Part shown: positions 1 through 10,341 of the stretch, in pieces
Layout: each line of letters starts with the position of its first letter
How positions within the stretch are numbered: the first letter of the stretch is position 1
NCBI GenBank assembly: GCA_004151065.3
Contig: NWUY0300015541.1
Location: 12,474 to 34,683 of the forward strand
Source of the DNA: Larix sibirica
Lineage: Eukaryota; Streptophyta; Pinopsida; Pinales; Pinaceae
Reading direction: 5' to 3'
Length of the DNA: 22,210 nucleotides
Translations under genes and position numbers: made by a program
The notes under the pieces: generated by a model
Database searches by the model: none
What the model was told of the DNA's origin: nothing
What the model saw: the letters and a program-made list of their open reading frames with translations, nothing else

Positions 1-156
1 GATCCCTCTCTGACTGTGTTGGGTTAGTAGCACACGTCTAAAGTGGTTTTGTAGTTCGCCTCTCTACAACCTAGAGGTACGTTTTGGGTGCTAACAATGG
101 TGATGATTTCAGAAAAAACATATTTCACATCTTTTGTGTCCATTCTTCATCTATTG

Positions 157-292
157 TGTATGTGGATTCTCTCTTTATCCCCATTGTGCTATTCTCTCTA
201 GGAATCTATACCATGTAGATTCCTGCACAGTAGATCTAGGTGACAATGAATGACACCCAACACAATGGGGATGAAGAGAGAAGCTACATACA
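157..292. other. Nested foldback (hairpin-forming segment), copy 1
   Basis: Arms 157-188 and 261-292 are inverted repeats matching at 29 of 32 positions. Two of the three mismatches would be G-U pairs in plus-strand RNA. Inside the loop lies a perfect 9-bp hairpin (200-208 with 216-224, 7-base loop). I see no terminal structure or target duplication that would make it a named MITE. It could be a MITE remnant or a small-RNA-precursor-like foldback; the sequence alone does not decide. Confidence 0.7.
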
Positions 293-902
293 CTGAACGA
301 ATTTATGTTATGTGTTAATGATAAAAAAAAATTTACAATACAATTGATATATGTGATAACTCAACTAATTCACCTTACTCACCATGCTCATGCGAAGTAG
401 GAGTGTTCGAGAGCGATTGACGGTAACGCACTATGTAGCTGTAGCTAACTGCTAGTTATCACAGTGTGAAATATCTCCAACACACTGCCACGTGAGCCCC
501 TCTCTACTCCTCCATGAGATTCCCACTGTCACGTGAACCCCTTTCGACTGTTGTGTGAGAGTCGTTGCAATGCAACTGTGTTTCCCTTCCTATTTGCATG
601 AGATCTATTGCAGTTGTGTGGAGCTACATGAAGTATATCATGTTTACAATTTCTCATACTTTTTCTTATTTCAGTTTTTAAGCATTGACAACTACGTCAA
701 ATATCAATGTAAACCCATGACTTTCCTTCGCTCTGAGTTCTATAATGTTGATCTCGTCGAACTGTAACCATGCACATTCATGTGCATGTTCGTGAAGAAA
801 AAAACCCTAGTGGCAATGGTGGGAACACTGAGCCTCATGAAGTGGGCATCTGGATTCTGAGATATCCATTGAAGGTCGAGGTCATTTGAAAAGTATATTC
901 TC

Positions 903-992
903 TGGTTCGTGGTCACAGGGAAAGTATATGCCCTGGTTCTTGGTCACTGGTTCGTGGTCACAAGGAAAGTATATGCCCTGGTTCTTGGTCAC
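903..992. repeat. 45-bp tandem repeat, two units
   Basis: Units 903-947 and 948-992 are nearly identical. Each contains two related 14-mers (TGGTTCGTGGTCAC and TGGTTCTTGGTCAC), so the unit itself seems to have grown from a shorter motif. The open frames across it are products of the repeat, not a gene. Confidence 0.9.
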
Positions 993-2249
993 AAGGCCCC
1001 CTGCATCTGTGAATATTATACCTCTTTCCAGGGGAAGATGTATTGCACGATATTGAAGCCGCATGCAGACATGGAAGACTTTGGTGTCCAGAGCTAAGAC
1101 AACGATAAGACATCTTGGAAATTGAGGCCAACAACGAAAGAATGACATGTATATTCATTTGCTTTGTAGAGTGTTGTGGGGGATTTACATCTTCTTGAAA
1201 ATGTGTGGGGACATTCAAAGAATTACTGTGTGGACTATGATTATGTGGGGCACGCATAGGTAGAACTCATTACGTTTTTACTATCGATGTTGTAATAAAA
1301 CTCATTTTTCTGTTGTATACTTGTATTTCATCATAAAACTTTTCTCAAAGACATCACCATCACCTCCATATGTGAAGGGTATCTCTATCAGAGAATGTAG
1401 AATTGAGATTTCTATTATAGCTATTCTATTCTGGAGACAATTGGAAGCGTTGTTTTGTAGAAGCCCTTGGCAGAGACTATAGAAATCAACAATTACATGT
1501 TTCATGACTATGTTATTATTTCTAAAGAAAGAAGTGATGTTTCCACTACAATCATTATATTGTGGAACAAATACAAAACACTCGATGTGACTCATATCCA
1601 ACTGAAACCCAATCCAACTAAGAGTTCCCCAATGGCAAATTCTGTATAATGTCTCCACAGGCTTGTCAACCTCCCTGGGTATGCTTAGAAGAAATAAAAT
1701 TCACCTAGGGATGGTTGGGTCGAATATGGATTTTCCACAGTTAGAGCCTTTGCGCTAGAGTTGCTAGGGTGACTATGAAAATCAATTATTTCATAATGAT
1801 GTCATAGACAAGCCATCGGCCCCCTCCCCGAGTTCGGCTTCACGGCCCAAGGCTGCTCCAACCTCAAGCTCATCGATACAATCTTCCCATCACCATAGCT
1901 CCTCGGAAATGTACATATACAATGTGAACCAACTCTCATGGCTTGTAAGAACACATTTGTTTCCTTAGCATGCTTCAATATTGTTGTTTTATGAGCTCTG
2001 TGCAAATCCACTCCTTTCTCTCACCTCTTGAAAAATGTTTGTCCTGTTTATGGTAGTTGTTACAATAATGAATTTTTATTTTATTATACACCTTAATCAC
2101 TTAATCACTTCATATGCTACACTCCTGGTATTTAAGGCACGCGATTTTAGCTATGATGAAAGTAGAAGTAGAGCTATAACTTGCAAATGTTGATCACTAA
2201 GCATCTCATGGTAGAGAAATCGTCTATAGTTTTGAGCGTGCATAGTTAG

Positions 2250-2370
2250 TGTTAACATCCAGGGATTAATCCAAATAAAAAATGAACTTCATAATAAAAG
2301 AAGAAGAATATATTACTTGAATGAATAATTTACATAAGAATGACTCCATTTATAGTAATGGAGAAGCCCA
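2250..2370 (-). mobile_element. Minus-strand Ty1/copia-like LTR end (fragment)
   Basis: Read on the minus strand this has a TATA-like box (within 2348-2356, flanked by short inverted arms CTCCATT and AATGGAG), an AT-rich stretch, and an end near 2252 reading GGATGTTAACA. A related arrangement (shared words around ATGAATGAATAA, then a TATA inside short inverted arms, then GAGGAAGCC/GGAGAAGCCC) occurs at 12685-12800 beside primer-binding-site-like motifs. That supports an LTR origin. No primer binding site is visible here and the outer boundary is unknown. Confidence 0.4.
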
Positions 2371-2788
2371 ATGTTATCTAAGAACACTTGGGAAAATGAT
2401 GATTTCTATGTGTGCTTACAACTCACAATAGGCTCTACGCAAATGCCAACACCCACCATAAGAAAAACATAGGGAGGAACAAAAGAAAACAAGGATGGGT
2501 CTTAGCAGCAAGGTTTGAAGAGGTAACCATGTACAAACTCTCATAATCGGAGAAATCGAGAAAATATCATGGGAAAACTCCTCCCCAACTTAAGAGAGAA
2601 AAACACACATGTCAAAAAAAGGAATTGGAGTTGAAACTAAAGAAGTTCTCACAATGATGCATTGAATGGCAAGAGCAAGAGACTCGGGGAAACTAAAAGC
2701 TCCAACCAAAAATATGAAGAAGACTCAAGCCAAATAACCTCAAAGAACATGGTCAAACTTTGAAGAAGTGGATAGGTTGTAGAGGCAC

Positions 2789-2789
2789 N
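2789..2789. other. Single undetermined base, probable contig join
   Basis: The only N in the window. It sits exactly where duplication copy 1 stops matching copy 2. That coincidence suggests a scaffold or contig join rather than a simple base-call ambiguity. Confidence 0.7.
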
Positions 2790-2874
2790 GAGGTTTTCCC
2801 CAGGGTAAATTCATGTGTCGAATGTGATTTCTTATGTGTATGATTATTATTTGATTTCAAGTCTTATTGAATTA
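2790..2874. other. Unassigned junction, possibly LTR-derived
   Basis: Sequence between the N and the first Ty3/gypsy pol similarity. The GAGGTTTTCCCC-type start resembles the internal part of many plant copia LTRs. That is recollection of a general pattern, not a match I can show. Confidence 0.2.
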
Positions 2875-3645
2875 AAGATAAAAAATCCATAGTATGCAAA
2901 CAAGGACTTTTGGTGGATATGTGAAGATTGTTGTTATTGTTGATTTTCCACCATCTACTTCAGTGTGACAACTCGAGCAACTTTGGGACACATGTGATAC
3001 TACAAGAAGTTTACCAAGGGATATGCGTAGATCACATCGCCACTGGAAAAGTTGTTGAAAAAGGAGCTTGCGTTTCAATGTACCGAAGAATGTCAGCAAA
3101 GTTTGGATACTTTGAAGCAGAAACAAGTTAATGTGCCAATTCTAGTATTTCTAGATTGGAATAAGGAGTCCCATGTCCACATGGATGCATTGTCTATAGT
3201 GTTGGGAGCAGTTATAGCTCATCCAGGAGAAGGGGATTTGGATCATCCCATTTCTTTTGCTAACAGGAAGTTGGCCATTATTGAAAAAAATTACACTACT
3301 ACAGAATGTGAAGGGCTAGAAATGGTATATGCACTACAAAATTTTAGGAATTACCTATTGGGATCACTCGTCAAGATGTACACACATCATTCTGCGCTAC
3401 AGTACTTAGCCAACAAGCAATTGTTGGGGGGGGAGATATGTATATGGTTTTTACTATTCCGGGGGTATGATTTTGAAGTAGTTGTGAAACCAAGGAGATT
3501 GAACTTAGGACCTGACCATTTGTCAGGCATAGTCACAAGGGAAGATGCAGGAAACTTGTATGACAACCTACCATATACGCACTTGGTTTTAGTACAGATG
3601 GTTTATGATTACTTTACAAAAATTATGCAATTCATGAGTACATGA
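2875..3645 (+). pseudogene. Ty3/gypsy pol relic: end of reverse transcriptase plus RNase H
   Basis: Around 2886-2970 the fragments IVCKQGLLVD and KIVVIVDFPPSTSV are recognisable, followed by LGH..YYKKF (about 2980-3010). This is the thumb/connection region of a plant Ty3/gypsy reverse transcriptase, broken by a frameshift near 2915, another near 2960, and stops at 2995 and 3028. From 3052 the frame is open for 197 codons. It contains the RNase H domain: HMDAL (first acidic residue), TTTECEGL (Glu), YTHHSAL and GPDHLSG (last Asp). The third catalytic Asp, expected in YTDHSAL, is His here. The polymerase core with its YxDD motif is absent, so the element is truncated on the left. It would have served reverse transcription and RNA removal in a cytoplasmic particle; it is now inactive. 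Confidence 0.85.
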
Positions 3646-4331
3646 ATATCCCCACCCAAATATACAATCACATAGAAGAAGTAGTTAGTAGTTAAGACAA
3701 TGGATTATCATCTTTTAGCGGGGAAGTTGTACAAGTTAGGCACATATGTCATTCTGCGACAATGTGTTTAAACACATGAAAGGCCAATAATTCTAGATGA
3801 GACACATGGAAGAGTTGCGGGAGGTAACTATATAGGAAAGGAAAAAACTCAGAATATTCTACGCATAGGACTGTGGTGGCCCACCCTTCATAAGGATGCA
3901 AAGGAGTTCTCTCAAACTTGTGATGTATGTCAGCTTGTTGGGAAGCCATCAAGGAGGGATGGGATTCCTTTGATGCCTTAGGTAAAGTTGTAGGCATTTG
4001 ATAAGTGGGAATTGGATTTCATTGGACCAATCAACCCACTGGCGAAAAGGTCAAGAGAAAGATATATAATAACTACAACAGATTACTTGACTCGATGGGC
4101 CAAAGCAAAACCTGTCAAGGATTGCATCTTGCAAACAGCTATGTAGTTCCTGTTTGAAAATGTGGTTACAAGGTTTGGATGCTTGATAATCTTGATGAGT
4201 GATCAAGGGACCCATTTTCTGAATAAGACAATTACATCTTTGATAGAATAATTCCATATTTATCATCAGAAGAGTACACCTTATCATCCCTAGAAAATGG
4301 AACAGTGGAAGCATTTAACAAAATCCTATAG
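3646..4331 (+). pseudogene. Ty3/gypsy pol relic: integrase
   Basis: In the same frame as the RNase H part. The HHCC zinc-binding region is visible: ETHGRVAGGNY about 3799-3831 and CDVCQ about 3919-3933. The catalytic core follows: LDFIGP (first Asp, about 4015), a YLTRW segment near 4085, LMSDQGTHF (second Asp, near 4200), then YHQKSTPYHP near 4261-4290. At 4291 there is a TAG and the frame shifts by one base, so the stretch with the third catalytic residue (NGTVEAFNK) reads in another frame. In-frame stops also occur at 3643, 3979, 3991, 4144 and 4249, with another after the shift at 4329. It is clearly decayed; integrase would have inserted the cDNA into the nuclear genome. Confidence 0.85.
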
Positions 4332-4850
4332 ACTGCACTAATGAAGGTATGCAATGTGAATCGAGATGACTGGGACTTGAGGATTCTTGTAGTATTATGG
4401 GCATATAGGACAACATGTAAGAAGTTGACAAGACATACACCATTCAGATTAGTATACGACCGGAAGGCAATTATGCCCATGGAGTTCATTATGTTGAGTC
4501 TACACATTATTGCATTGACAGAGCTCACAGATTCTAACGCAGTAGAAATAAGACTATTAGAGATACTAGAATTGGAGGAAGATTGTTTCGTCACAATTTT
4601 TCATCAGCGGGTTCAGAAAGCACACAAAAATGAAATGCATGATAGACATATAAAACATAAGAAGTTCTAGCTAGGAGATCTAGTCTTGCTCTATGACAGT
4701 AAGTTTTTGAAGCACCTAGGTAAGTTCTGAATGCATTGGTCGGGTCCATATGTAATAGAGTCTATGACAGATGTAGATACTTTCAAATCGGATTAAACTG
4801 TATAGGGACAACCATCCTTCTGCGCACAATTCTAAGTAAGAATGACTGAA
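4332..4850 (+). pseudogene. Ty3/gypsy pol relic: integrase C-terminal region
   Basis: An open stretch of about 110 codons (to 4670) continues the integrase after the one-base frameshift near 4293. It carries the WDLRILVVLWAYRTTCKKLTRHTPF block and the HDRHIKHK segment typical of the C-terminal part of plant Ty3/gypsy integrases. After the TAG at 4668 the GDLVLLYDSKF and MHWSGPYVIE segments follow with further stops (4728, then near 4795). No chromodomain is recognisable. The similarity fades near 4850. Confidence 0.8.
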
Positions 4851-5070
4851 AAAAAAGAGAGAAGAAGAGAGAGTAAAAACAAAAGACAAAGAGAATAAAA
4901 TAGTGAGACATCTCAAAAGAAAGAAACAAAAGGATATGGTTGTTAGCACTAGGATTGTGCTGGGTGTTTGGAAGGGTCTACGCCTATGGAATCAGTCGAG
5001 AGTAGCTTTTCCCTCAGTCTGTATGTCCCAAAGGCAGAAAGCTAAAGGCCTTGTGTAGAAGATTTATCCC

Positions 5071-5080
5071 AAAGGGGGAG
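5071..5080 (+). other. Polypurine tract of the Ty3/gypsy relic
   Basis: AAAGGGGGAG follows the pol similarity by about 220 bases. A purine tract at this place primes plus-strand DNA synthesis in LTR retrotransposons and lies just before the 3' LTR. No clear TG-beginning LTR edge follows directly, so the assignment is probable, not certain. Confidence 0.5.
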
Positions 5081-6330
5081 TTTTTACCTGGGCTCGAGGT
5101 CTAGAAATGGTGGTTAGCGGAGTAAAATGGAGGATTACACCCGTAGCGAGTAAAGGCATCTTTGGATGGCGGAGATTGTGATCGAGGAGGATCAACGGTC
5201 GCAGGCATCTTTCGCAGAGGGAGTTGAAAGCTATATAATTGTGGGCAGGGAAGTCCACCGGTGGGCGACTTGAAGACTGATCGACGGCCGGTGAAATGGA
5301 TCTACGGTCGAGAGGAGGTTCGTGCTTTTGAATTGCACGAGAACAATCGCATTTCATATTTGTGAACTCAGGTTAAACCCCGACGTTTTCCAACGGCTGC
5401 GATTAAGCAAGGGGGGAGATCTGCGGCTCTAGATGAGTACGCAAATCTTACATGTGCACCAAGCCAACCAGCCTCAGATTTACGAACATGGTAGGAGCAG
5501 CACCATCCGACGACCCGGATTCGGATAAGGTAGAAATCGACGATGCCTATTTGATCATGCAATCAAAAGGATGGAAGGAAGCTTTGCTAACACTGAAATG
5601 ATGACCAATGAAGCCAAGGCCACCTCAATGTCATCGCATATCCCCTCACCTATCTGAAGGGCCACATCAAGCATGTTTCATGTCAACTCAGGTACATACA
5701 TCATTGCCGCTCGATTGGGAGATTCGGTCAGGCCATCATGGTAGGGGCAATCGCACGTAGCTGCTGTCATCATCACGACCGTTACAAGCATGGCCCTTGC
5801 ATCTTGATTCAAAATAATGGCATGGGAAATGTGGCGATCTTGGTCACTCGAGCCTCTTTCAGTTAGAACCCGATCATGGAGGAGAACTAGGAGGCCGAAG
5901 TAGTTGTGGTGCTAGAGCAGGTGTGGTCTGAGGTGGAGGAGGATCATATTTCTGCCTCTCCACTAGTCTTCGACTGCGTGGAAGAGAGTTCGGCCAGCGA
6001 ACCTGAGGAGCACAAGGACCAACAGGTGCATGGGAGAGAGTGACGTCGATCGAAGAAGAAGGAAGCCTCCGAAGATGAAAAAAGTACAAATCCAGAAATG
6101 GAAATTGTTAAGGATTACATCCTCCCCACGGAAGAGGTGACACCTCCCATTTCAGCAGAAAAAGTGCCAGATGAATAAGTCCTGAAAGTGGAAGACTTCT
6201 TTGAGCCGCAGGGCCAATTGAAAGTTCCAGAATGAGGTGGCGAGCTGTTCGAGCCGTTTCCTTCTCTCCCACCCAACAAGTCTATCCTTGGCTAAGAACG
6301 TGGTTGTCTGTTTACTCCATTTTTTAGGCC
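5081..6330. other. GC-richer stretch after the polypurine tract, unassigned
   Basis: No protein family is recognised. A short ATG frame begins at 5489 (MVGAAPSDDPDSDKVEIDD, about 36 codons) and stops. An acidic, Lys/Glu-rich reading continues around 5870-6230 with several stops. The base composition is higher in G+C than the flanks and suggests an old coding or LTR segment. Either a retroelement leader/extra ORF or the body of a long 3' LTR would fit. Confidence 0.35.
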
Positions 6331-6645
6331 TGTTAAGGTCCATAGGTCGTTTAAATTTGTCATCGTCTGCACCCTGCGAGGAACATCTGTAGAAAGCAGT
6401 CGTGGTTAGTTAGCGGTCCTTTTCATTTTGTGATTCATTGTCATAAGTGGTGAGTTGGTCCATATAGGTGGCAACATGTTTTGTAACTATTTTTTATGCT
6501 CGGTCCAGGGCCGAGAGCCTATAAATAGCTATGTAATAGGAGATCAACGGGTTGGAAAATCATTTGGCTGAGGCCTGGGGATTGAGCTCTGTTTTGAAAC
6601 ATTCTGATCAATACAATTGTAGTGTCTAAGGGTGATATTTGATAG
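6331..6645 (+). mobile_element. Probable LTR promoter/R region, plus strand
   Basis: A TATA box (CTATAAATAG, 6519-6528) follows a GGCCGAGAGC stretch. About 80 bases downstream lies GATCAATACAATTGTAGTGTC (6607-6627), the sort of transcribed-end sequence found in plant Ty3/gypsy LTRs. It lies downstream of a pol relic in the same orientation, as a 3' LTR should. A possible TG start is at 6331, but no inverted TG..CA ends or target duplication could be fixed. Confidence 0.45.
6519..6528 (+). promoter_or_regulatory. TATA box of LTR-like promoter
   Basis: CTATAAATAG inside the LTR-like region. It is the best plus-strand TATA match in this part of the window. Confidence 0.5.
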
Positions 6646-7251
6646 AGATTCACGTGTTCCTTTGCTTACAGTCTGTTTTTCTTTTCTCCTCATGTGATCG
6701 TGTTTCTTGTTATTTGCATACGTTATGTTTTCCCTTTCATATCTAAAATCAATGTATAATAGCATAGAATTCTTAGCAACAAGCTCTGATTATTATCTCG
6801 GGTATTCACTCAACATTTCCACTAAAGTTGATGTCGAATTCATCTCTGCTAGGTGCTCGTATCAATGGACTGTTCTTTCTTTCTTCTTTTATCACCAGAA
6901 AATAGCCTTACGACGGGAAGCAGGTGCCTACCTTGCCCCTGTTTGGATATCCCATGCTACAACACTGATATCTTACATTCGTGTTGTGTCTTGACTCCAT
7001 CGCCCAATGCTTCCTCCTGTGATTATCTCACCAAACTTTAAACAACTTATTCCAACAGAAATCTGACCTTTTTTTAGAACATGCTTGACCGAATATCTTG
7101 AGTAATGAGGGCTTGGTGTGTTTTGTTTCCATTTCTGACAACCTTTTTTATTTCCATCCTTACATAAGTTTAAGAGTGAGGTCAATGTTTTGAATGATCA
7201 TAGTAAGGTTCTGCGTTTTTTTTTTATTATCTTCAACCATTCTTTAAGAGA
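6646..7251. other. Intervening sequence without recognised gene
   Basis: AT-rich sequence between the LTR-like region and duplication copy 2. Overlapping open frames of 60-95 codons exist on both strands, but none has a recognisable domain or a family-like composition. Confidence 0.5.
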
Positions 7252-7407
7252 GATCCCTCTCAGACTGTGTTGGGTCAGTAGCATAAGTCTAAAGTGGTTT
7301 TGTAGTTACCCTGAGCTAATTCTTTCCCACAACCTAGGGTGCTAACAATGGTGATGATTTCAGAAAAAACATATTTCACATCTTTTGTGTCCATTCTTCA
7401 TCTATTG

Positions 7408-7543
7408 TGTATGTGGATTCTCTCTTTATCCCCATTGTGCTATTCTCTCTAGGAATCTATACCATGTAGATTCCTGCACAGTAGATCTAGGTGACAATGA
7501 ATGACACCCAACACAATGGGGATGAAGAGAGAAGCTACATACA
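7408..7543. other. Nested foldback, copy 2
   Basis: Same structure as at 157-292, carried in the second copy of the 2.8-kb duplication: arms 7408-7439 and 7512-7543, inner hairpin 7451-7475. Confidence 0.7.
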
Positions 7544-8153
7544 CTGAACGAATTTATGTTATGTGTTAATGATAAAAAAAAATTTACAATACAATTGATA
7601 TATGTGATAACTCAACTAATTCACCTTACTCACCATGCTCATGCGAAGTAGGAGTGTTCGAGAGCGATTGACGGTAACGCACTATGTAGCTGTAGCTAAC
7701 TGCTAGTTATCACAGTGTGAAATATCTCCAACACACTGCCACGTGAGCCCCTCTCTACTCCTCCATGAGATTCCCACTGTCACGTGAACCCCTTTCGACT
7801 GTTGTGTGAGAGTCGTTGCAATGCAACTGTGTTTCCCTTCCTATTTGCATGAGATCTATTGCAGTTGTGTGGAGCTACATGAAGTATATCATGTTTACAA
7901 TTTCTCATACTTTTTCTTATTTCAGTTTTTAAGCATTGACAACTACGTCAAATATCAATGTAAACCCATGACTTTCCTTCGCTCTGAGTTCTATAATGTT
8001 GATCTCGTCGAACTGTAACCATGCACATTCATGTGCATGTTCGTGAAGAAAAAAACCCTAGTGGCAATGGTGGGAACACTGAGCCTCATGAAGTGGGCAT
8101 CTGGATTCTGAGATATCCATTGAAGGTCGAGGTCATTTGAAAAGTATATTCTC

Positions 8154-8243
8154 TGGTTCGTGGTCACAGGGAAAGTATATGCCCTGGTTCTTGGTCACTG
8201 GTTCGTGGTCACAAGGAAAGTATATGCCCTGGTTCTTGGTCAC
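8154..8243. repeat. 45-bp tandem repeat, two units (copy 2)
   Basis: Counterpart of 903-992 inside the second copy of the large duplication; same units at offset 7251. Confidence 0.9.
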
Positions 8244-9500
8244 AAGGCCCCCTGCATCTGTGAATATTATACCTCTTTCCAGGGGAAGATGTATTGCACG
8301 ATATTGAAGCCGCATGCAGACATGGAAGACTTTGGTGTCCAGAGCTAAGACAACGATAAGACATCTTGGAAATTGAGGCCAACAACGAAAGAATGACATG
8401 TATATTCATTTGCTTTGTAGAGTGTTGTGGGGGATTTACATCTTCTTGAAAATGTGTGGGGACATTCAAAGAATTACTGTGTGGACTATGATTATGTGGG
8501 GCACGCATAGGTAGAACTCATTACGTTTTTACTATCGATGTTGTAATAAAACTCATTTTTCTGTTGTATACTTGTATTTCATCATAAAACTTTTCTCAAA
8601 GACATCACCATCACCTCCATATGTGAAGGGTATCTCTATCAGAGAATGTAGAATTGAGATTTCTATTATAGCTATTCTATTCTGGAGACAATTGGAAGCG
8701 TTGTTTTGTAGAAGCCCTTGGCAGAGACTATAGAAATCAACAATTACATGTTTCATGACTATGTTATTATTTCTAAAGAAAGAAGTGATGTTTCCACTAC
8801 AATCATTATATTGTGGAACAAATACAAAACACTCGATGTGACTCATATCCAACTGAAACCCAATCCAACTAAGAGTTCCCCAATGGCAAATTCTGTATAA
8901 TGTCTCCACAGGCTTGTCAACCTCCCTGGGTATGCTTAGAAGAAATAAAATTCACCTAGGGATGGTTGGGTCGAATATGGATTTTCCACAGTTAGAGCCT
9001 TTGCGCTAGAGTTGCTAGGGTGACTATGAAAATCAATTATTTCATAATGATGTCATAGACAAGCCATCGGCCCCCTCCCCGAGTTCGGCTTCACGGCCCA
9101 AGGCTGCTCCAACCTCAAGCTCATCGATACAATCTTCCCATCACCATAGCTCCTCGGAAATGTACATATACAATGTGAACCAACTCTCATGGCTTGTAAG
9201 AACACATTTGTTTCCTTAGCATGCTTCAATATTGTTGTTTTATGAGCTCTGTGCAAATCCACTCCTTTCTCTCACCTCTTGAAAAATGTTTGTCCTGTTT
9301 ATGGTAGTTGTTACAATAATGAATTTTTATTTTATTATACACCTTAATCACTTAATCACTTCATATGCTACACTCCTGGTATTTAAGGCACGCGATTTTA
9401 GCTATGATGAAAGTAGAAGTAGAGCTATAACTTGCAAATGTTGATCACTAAGCATCTCATGGTAGAGAAATCGTCTATAGTTTTGAGCGTGCATAGTTAG

Positions 9501-9621
9501 TGTTAACATCCAGGGATTAATCCAAATAAAAAATGAACTTCATAATAAAAGAAGAAGAATATATTACTTGAATGAATAATTTACATAAGAATGACTCCAT
9601 TTATAGTAATGGAGAAGCCCA
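9501..9621 (-). mobile_element. Minus-strand copia-like LTR end (copy 2)
   Basis: Same sequence as 2250-2370 in the second copy of the duplication. Here the adjoining sequence runs uninterrupted to 10040 and beyond, which would be the upstream (U3-like) side if the LTR reading is right. Confidence 0.4.
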
Positions 9622-10341
9622 ATGTTATCTAAGAACACTTGGGAAAATGATGATTTCTATGTGTGCTTACAACTCACAATAGGCTCTACGCAAATGCCAA
9701 CACCCACCATAAGAAAAACATAGGGAGGAACAAAAGAAAACAAGGATGGGTCTTAGCAGCAAGGTTTGAAGAGGTAACCATGTACAAACTCTCATAATCG
9801 GAGAAATCGAGAAAATATCATGGGAAAACTCCTCCCCAACTTAAGAGAGAAAAACACACATGTCAAAAAAAGGAATTGGAGTTGAAACTAAAGAAGTTCT
9901 CACAATGATGCATTGAATGGCAAGAGCAAGAGACTCGGGGAAACTAAAAGCTCCAACCAAAAATATGAAGAAGACTCAAGCCAAATAACCTCAAAGAACA
10001 TGGTCAAACTTTGAAGAAGTGGATAGGTTGTAGAGGCACGAAAATGGAAAACACTAACATCCACAACATGAATGCTTCAAAGAAATAAGTGCTGATTAGA
10101 AACTAGAAAAATGATTCAAACATAAGCAAACACCATTAACCATCAAACAAGCAATGAGGCCCATGGACACAGGAAGAATGGTCAAAACTCTAAATTGTTT
10201 ACGGATTAGTTCTCACGTGCAGACACGAGTGAACCTCCCTAGTTCGAATGAGTCGAAACTAGAACAAAGCGGGACAATACATGCACACCTTCACCTAGGT
10301 CAATTGAATATTTACAAGAGATGAAGTAGAGAAAAACTTAC

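Larger units (their letters stand above)
1..2788. repeat. 2.8-kb direct duplication, copy 1
   Basis: This segment recurs at 7252-10039 with a constant offset of 7251. By eye, positions 86-2788 show no difference from 7337-10039. Positions 1-56 carry a few substitutions, and 57-85 differ strongly although both copies have the same length there. The copy ends exactly at the N at 2789. Its content is mostly non-coding: a foldback (157-292), two 45-bp tandem units (903-992), and a minus-strand LTR-like stretch (about 2250-2370). Short open frames, such as a 69-codon minus-strand frame at 1802-2011 without an ATG start, are present in both copies and I do not recognise them. It may be a true recent duplication or an assembly artefact. 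Confidence 0.95.
7252..10039. repeat. 2.8-kb direct duplication, copy 2
   Basis: Second copy of the segment at 1-2788, in the same orientation. Unlike copy 1 it runs on without a gap into unique sequence at 10040, so it is the better-supported copy. The LTR-like promoter signal inside it reads on the minus strand, opposite to the Ty3/gypsy pol lying between the copies. The two copies are therefore unlikely to be the LTR pair of that pol. Confidence 0.95.

Noticed and set aside
882-1257. Open frames of 62-99 codons on both strands around the 45-bp repeat
   Set aside because: They overlap each other, follow the tandem repeat, and show no domain; they are repeat by-products.
1802-2011. 69-codon minus-strand frame (and 9053-9262) as a gene
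   Set aside because: It has no ATG start, no recognisable domain, and a Ser/Pro-rich plus-strand frame overlaps it equally well.
1-10039. The two 2.8-kb copies as the 5' and 3' LTRs of the gypsy element between them
   Set aside because: The LTR-like promoter in the copies reads on the minus strand, the pol on the plus strand. No primer binding site follows copy 1 and no polypurine tract precedes copy 2; the tract lies at 5071, over 2 kb away.
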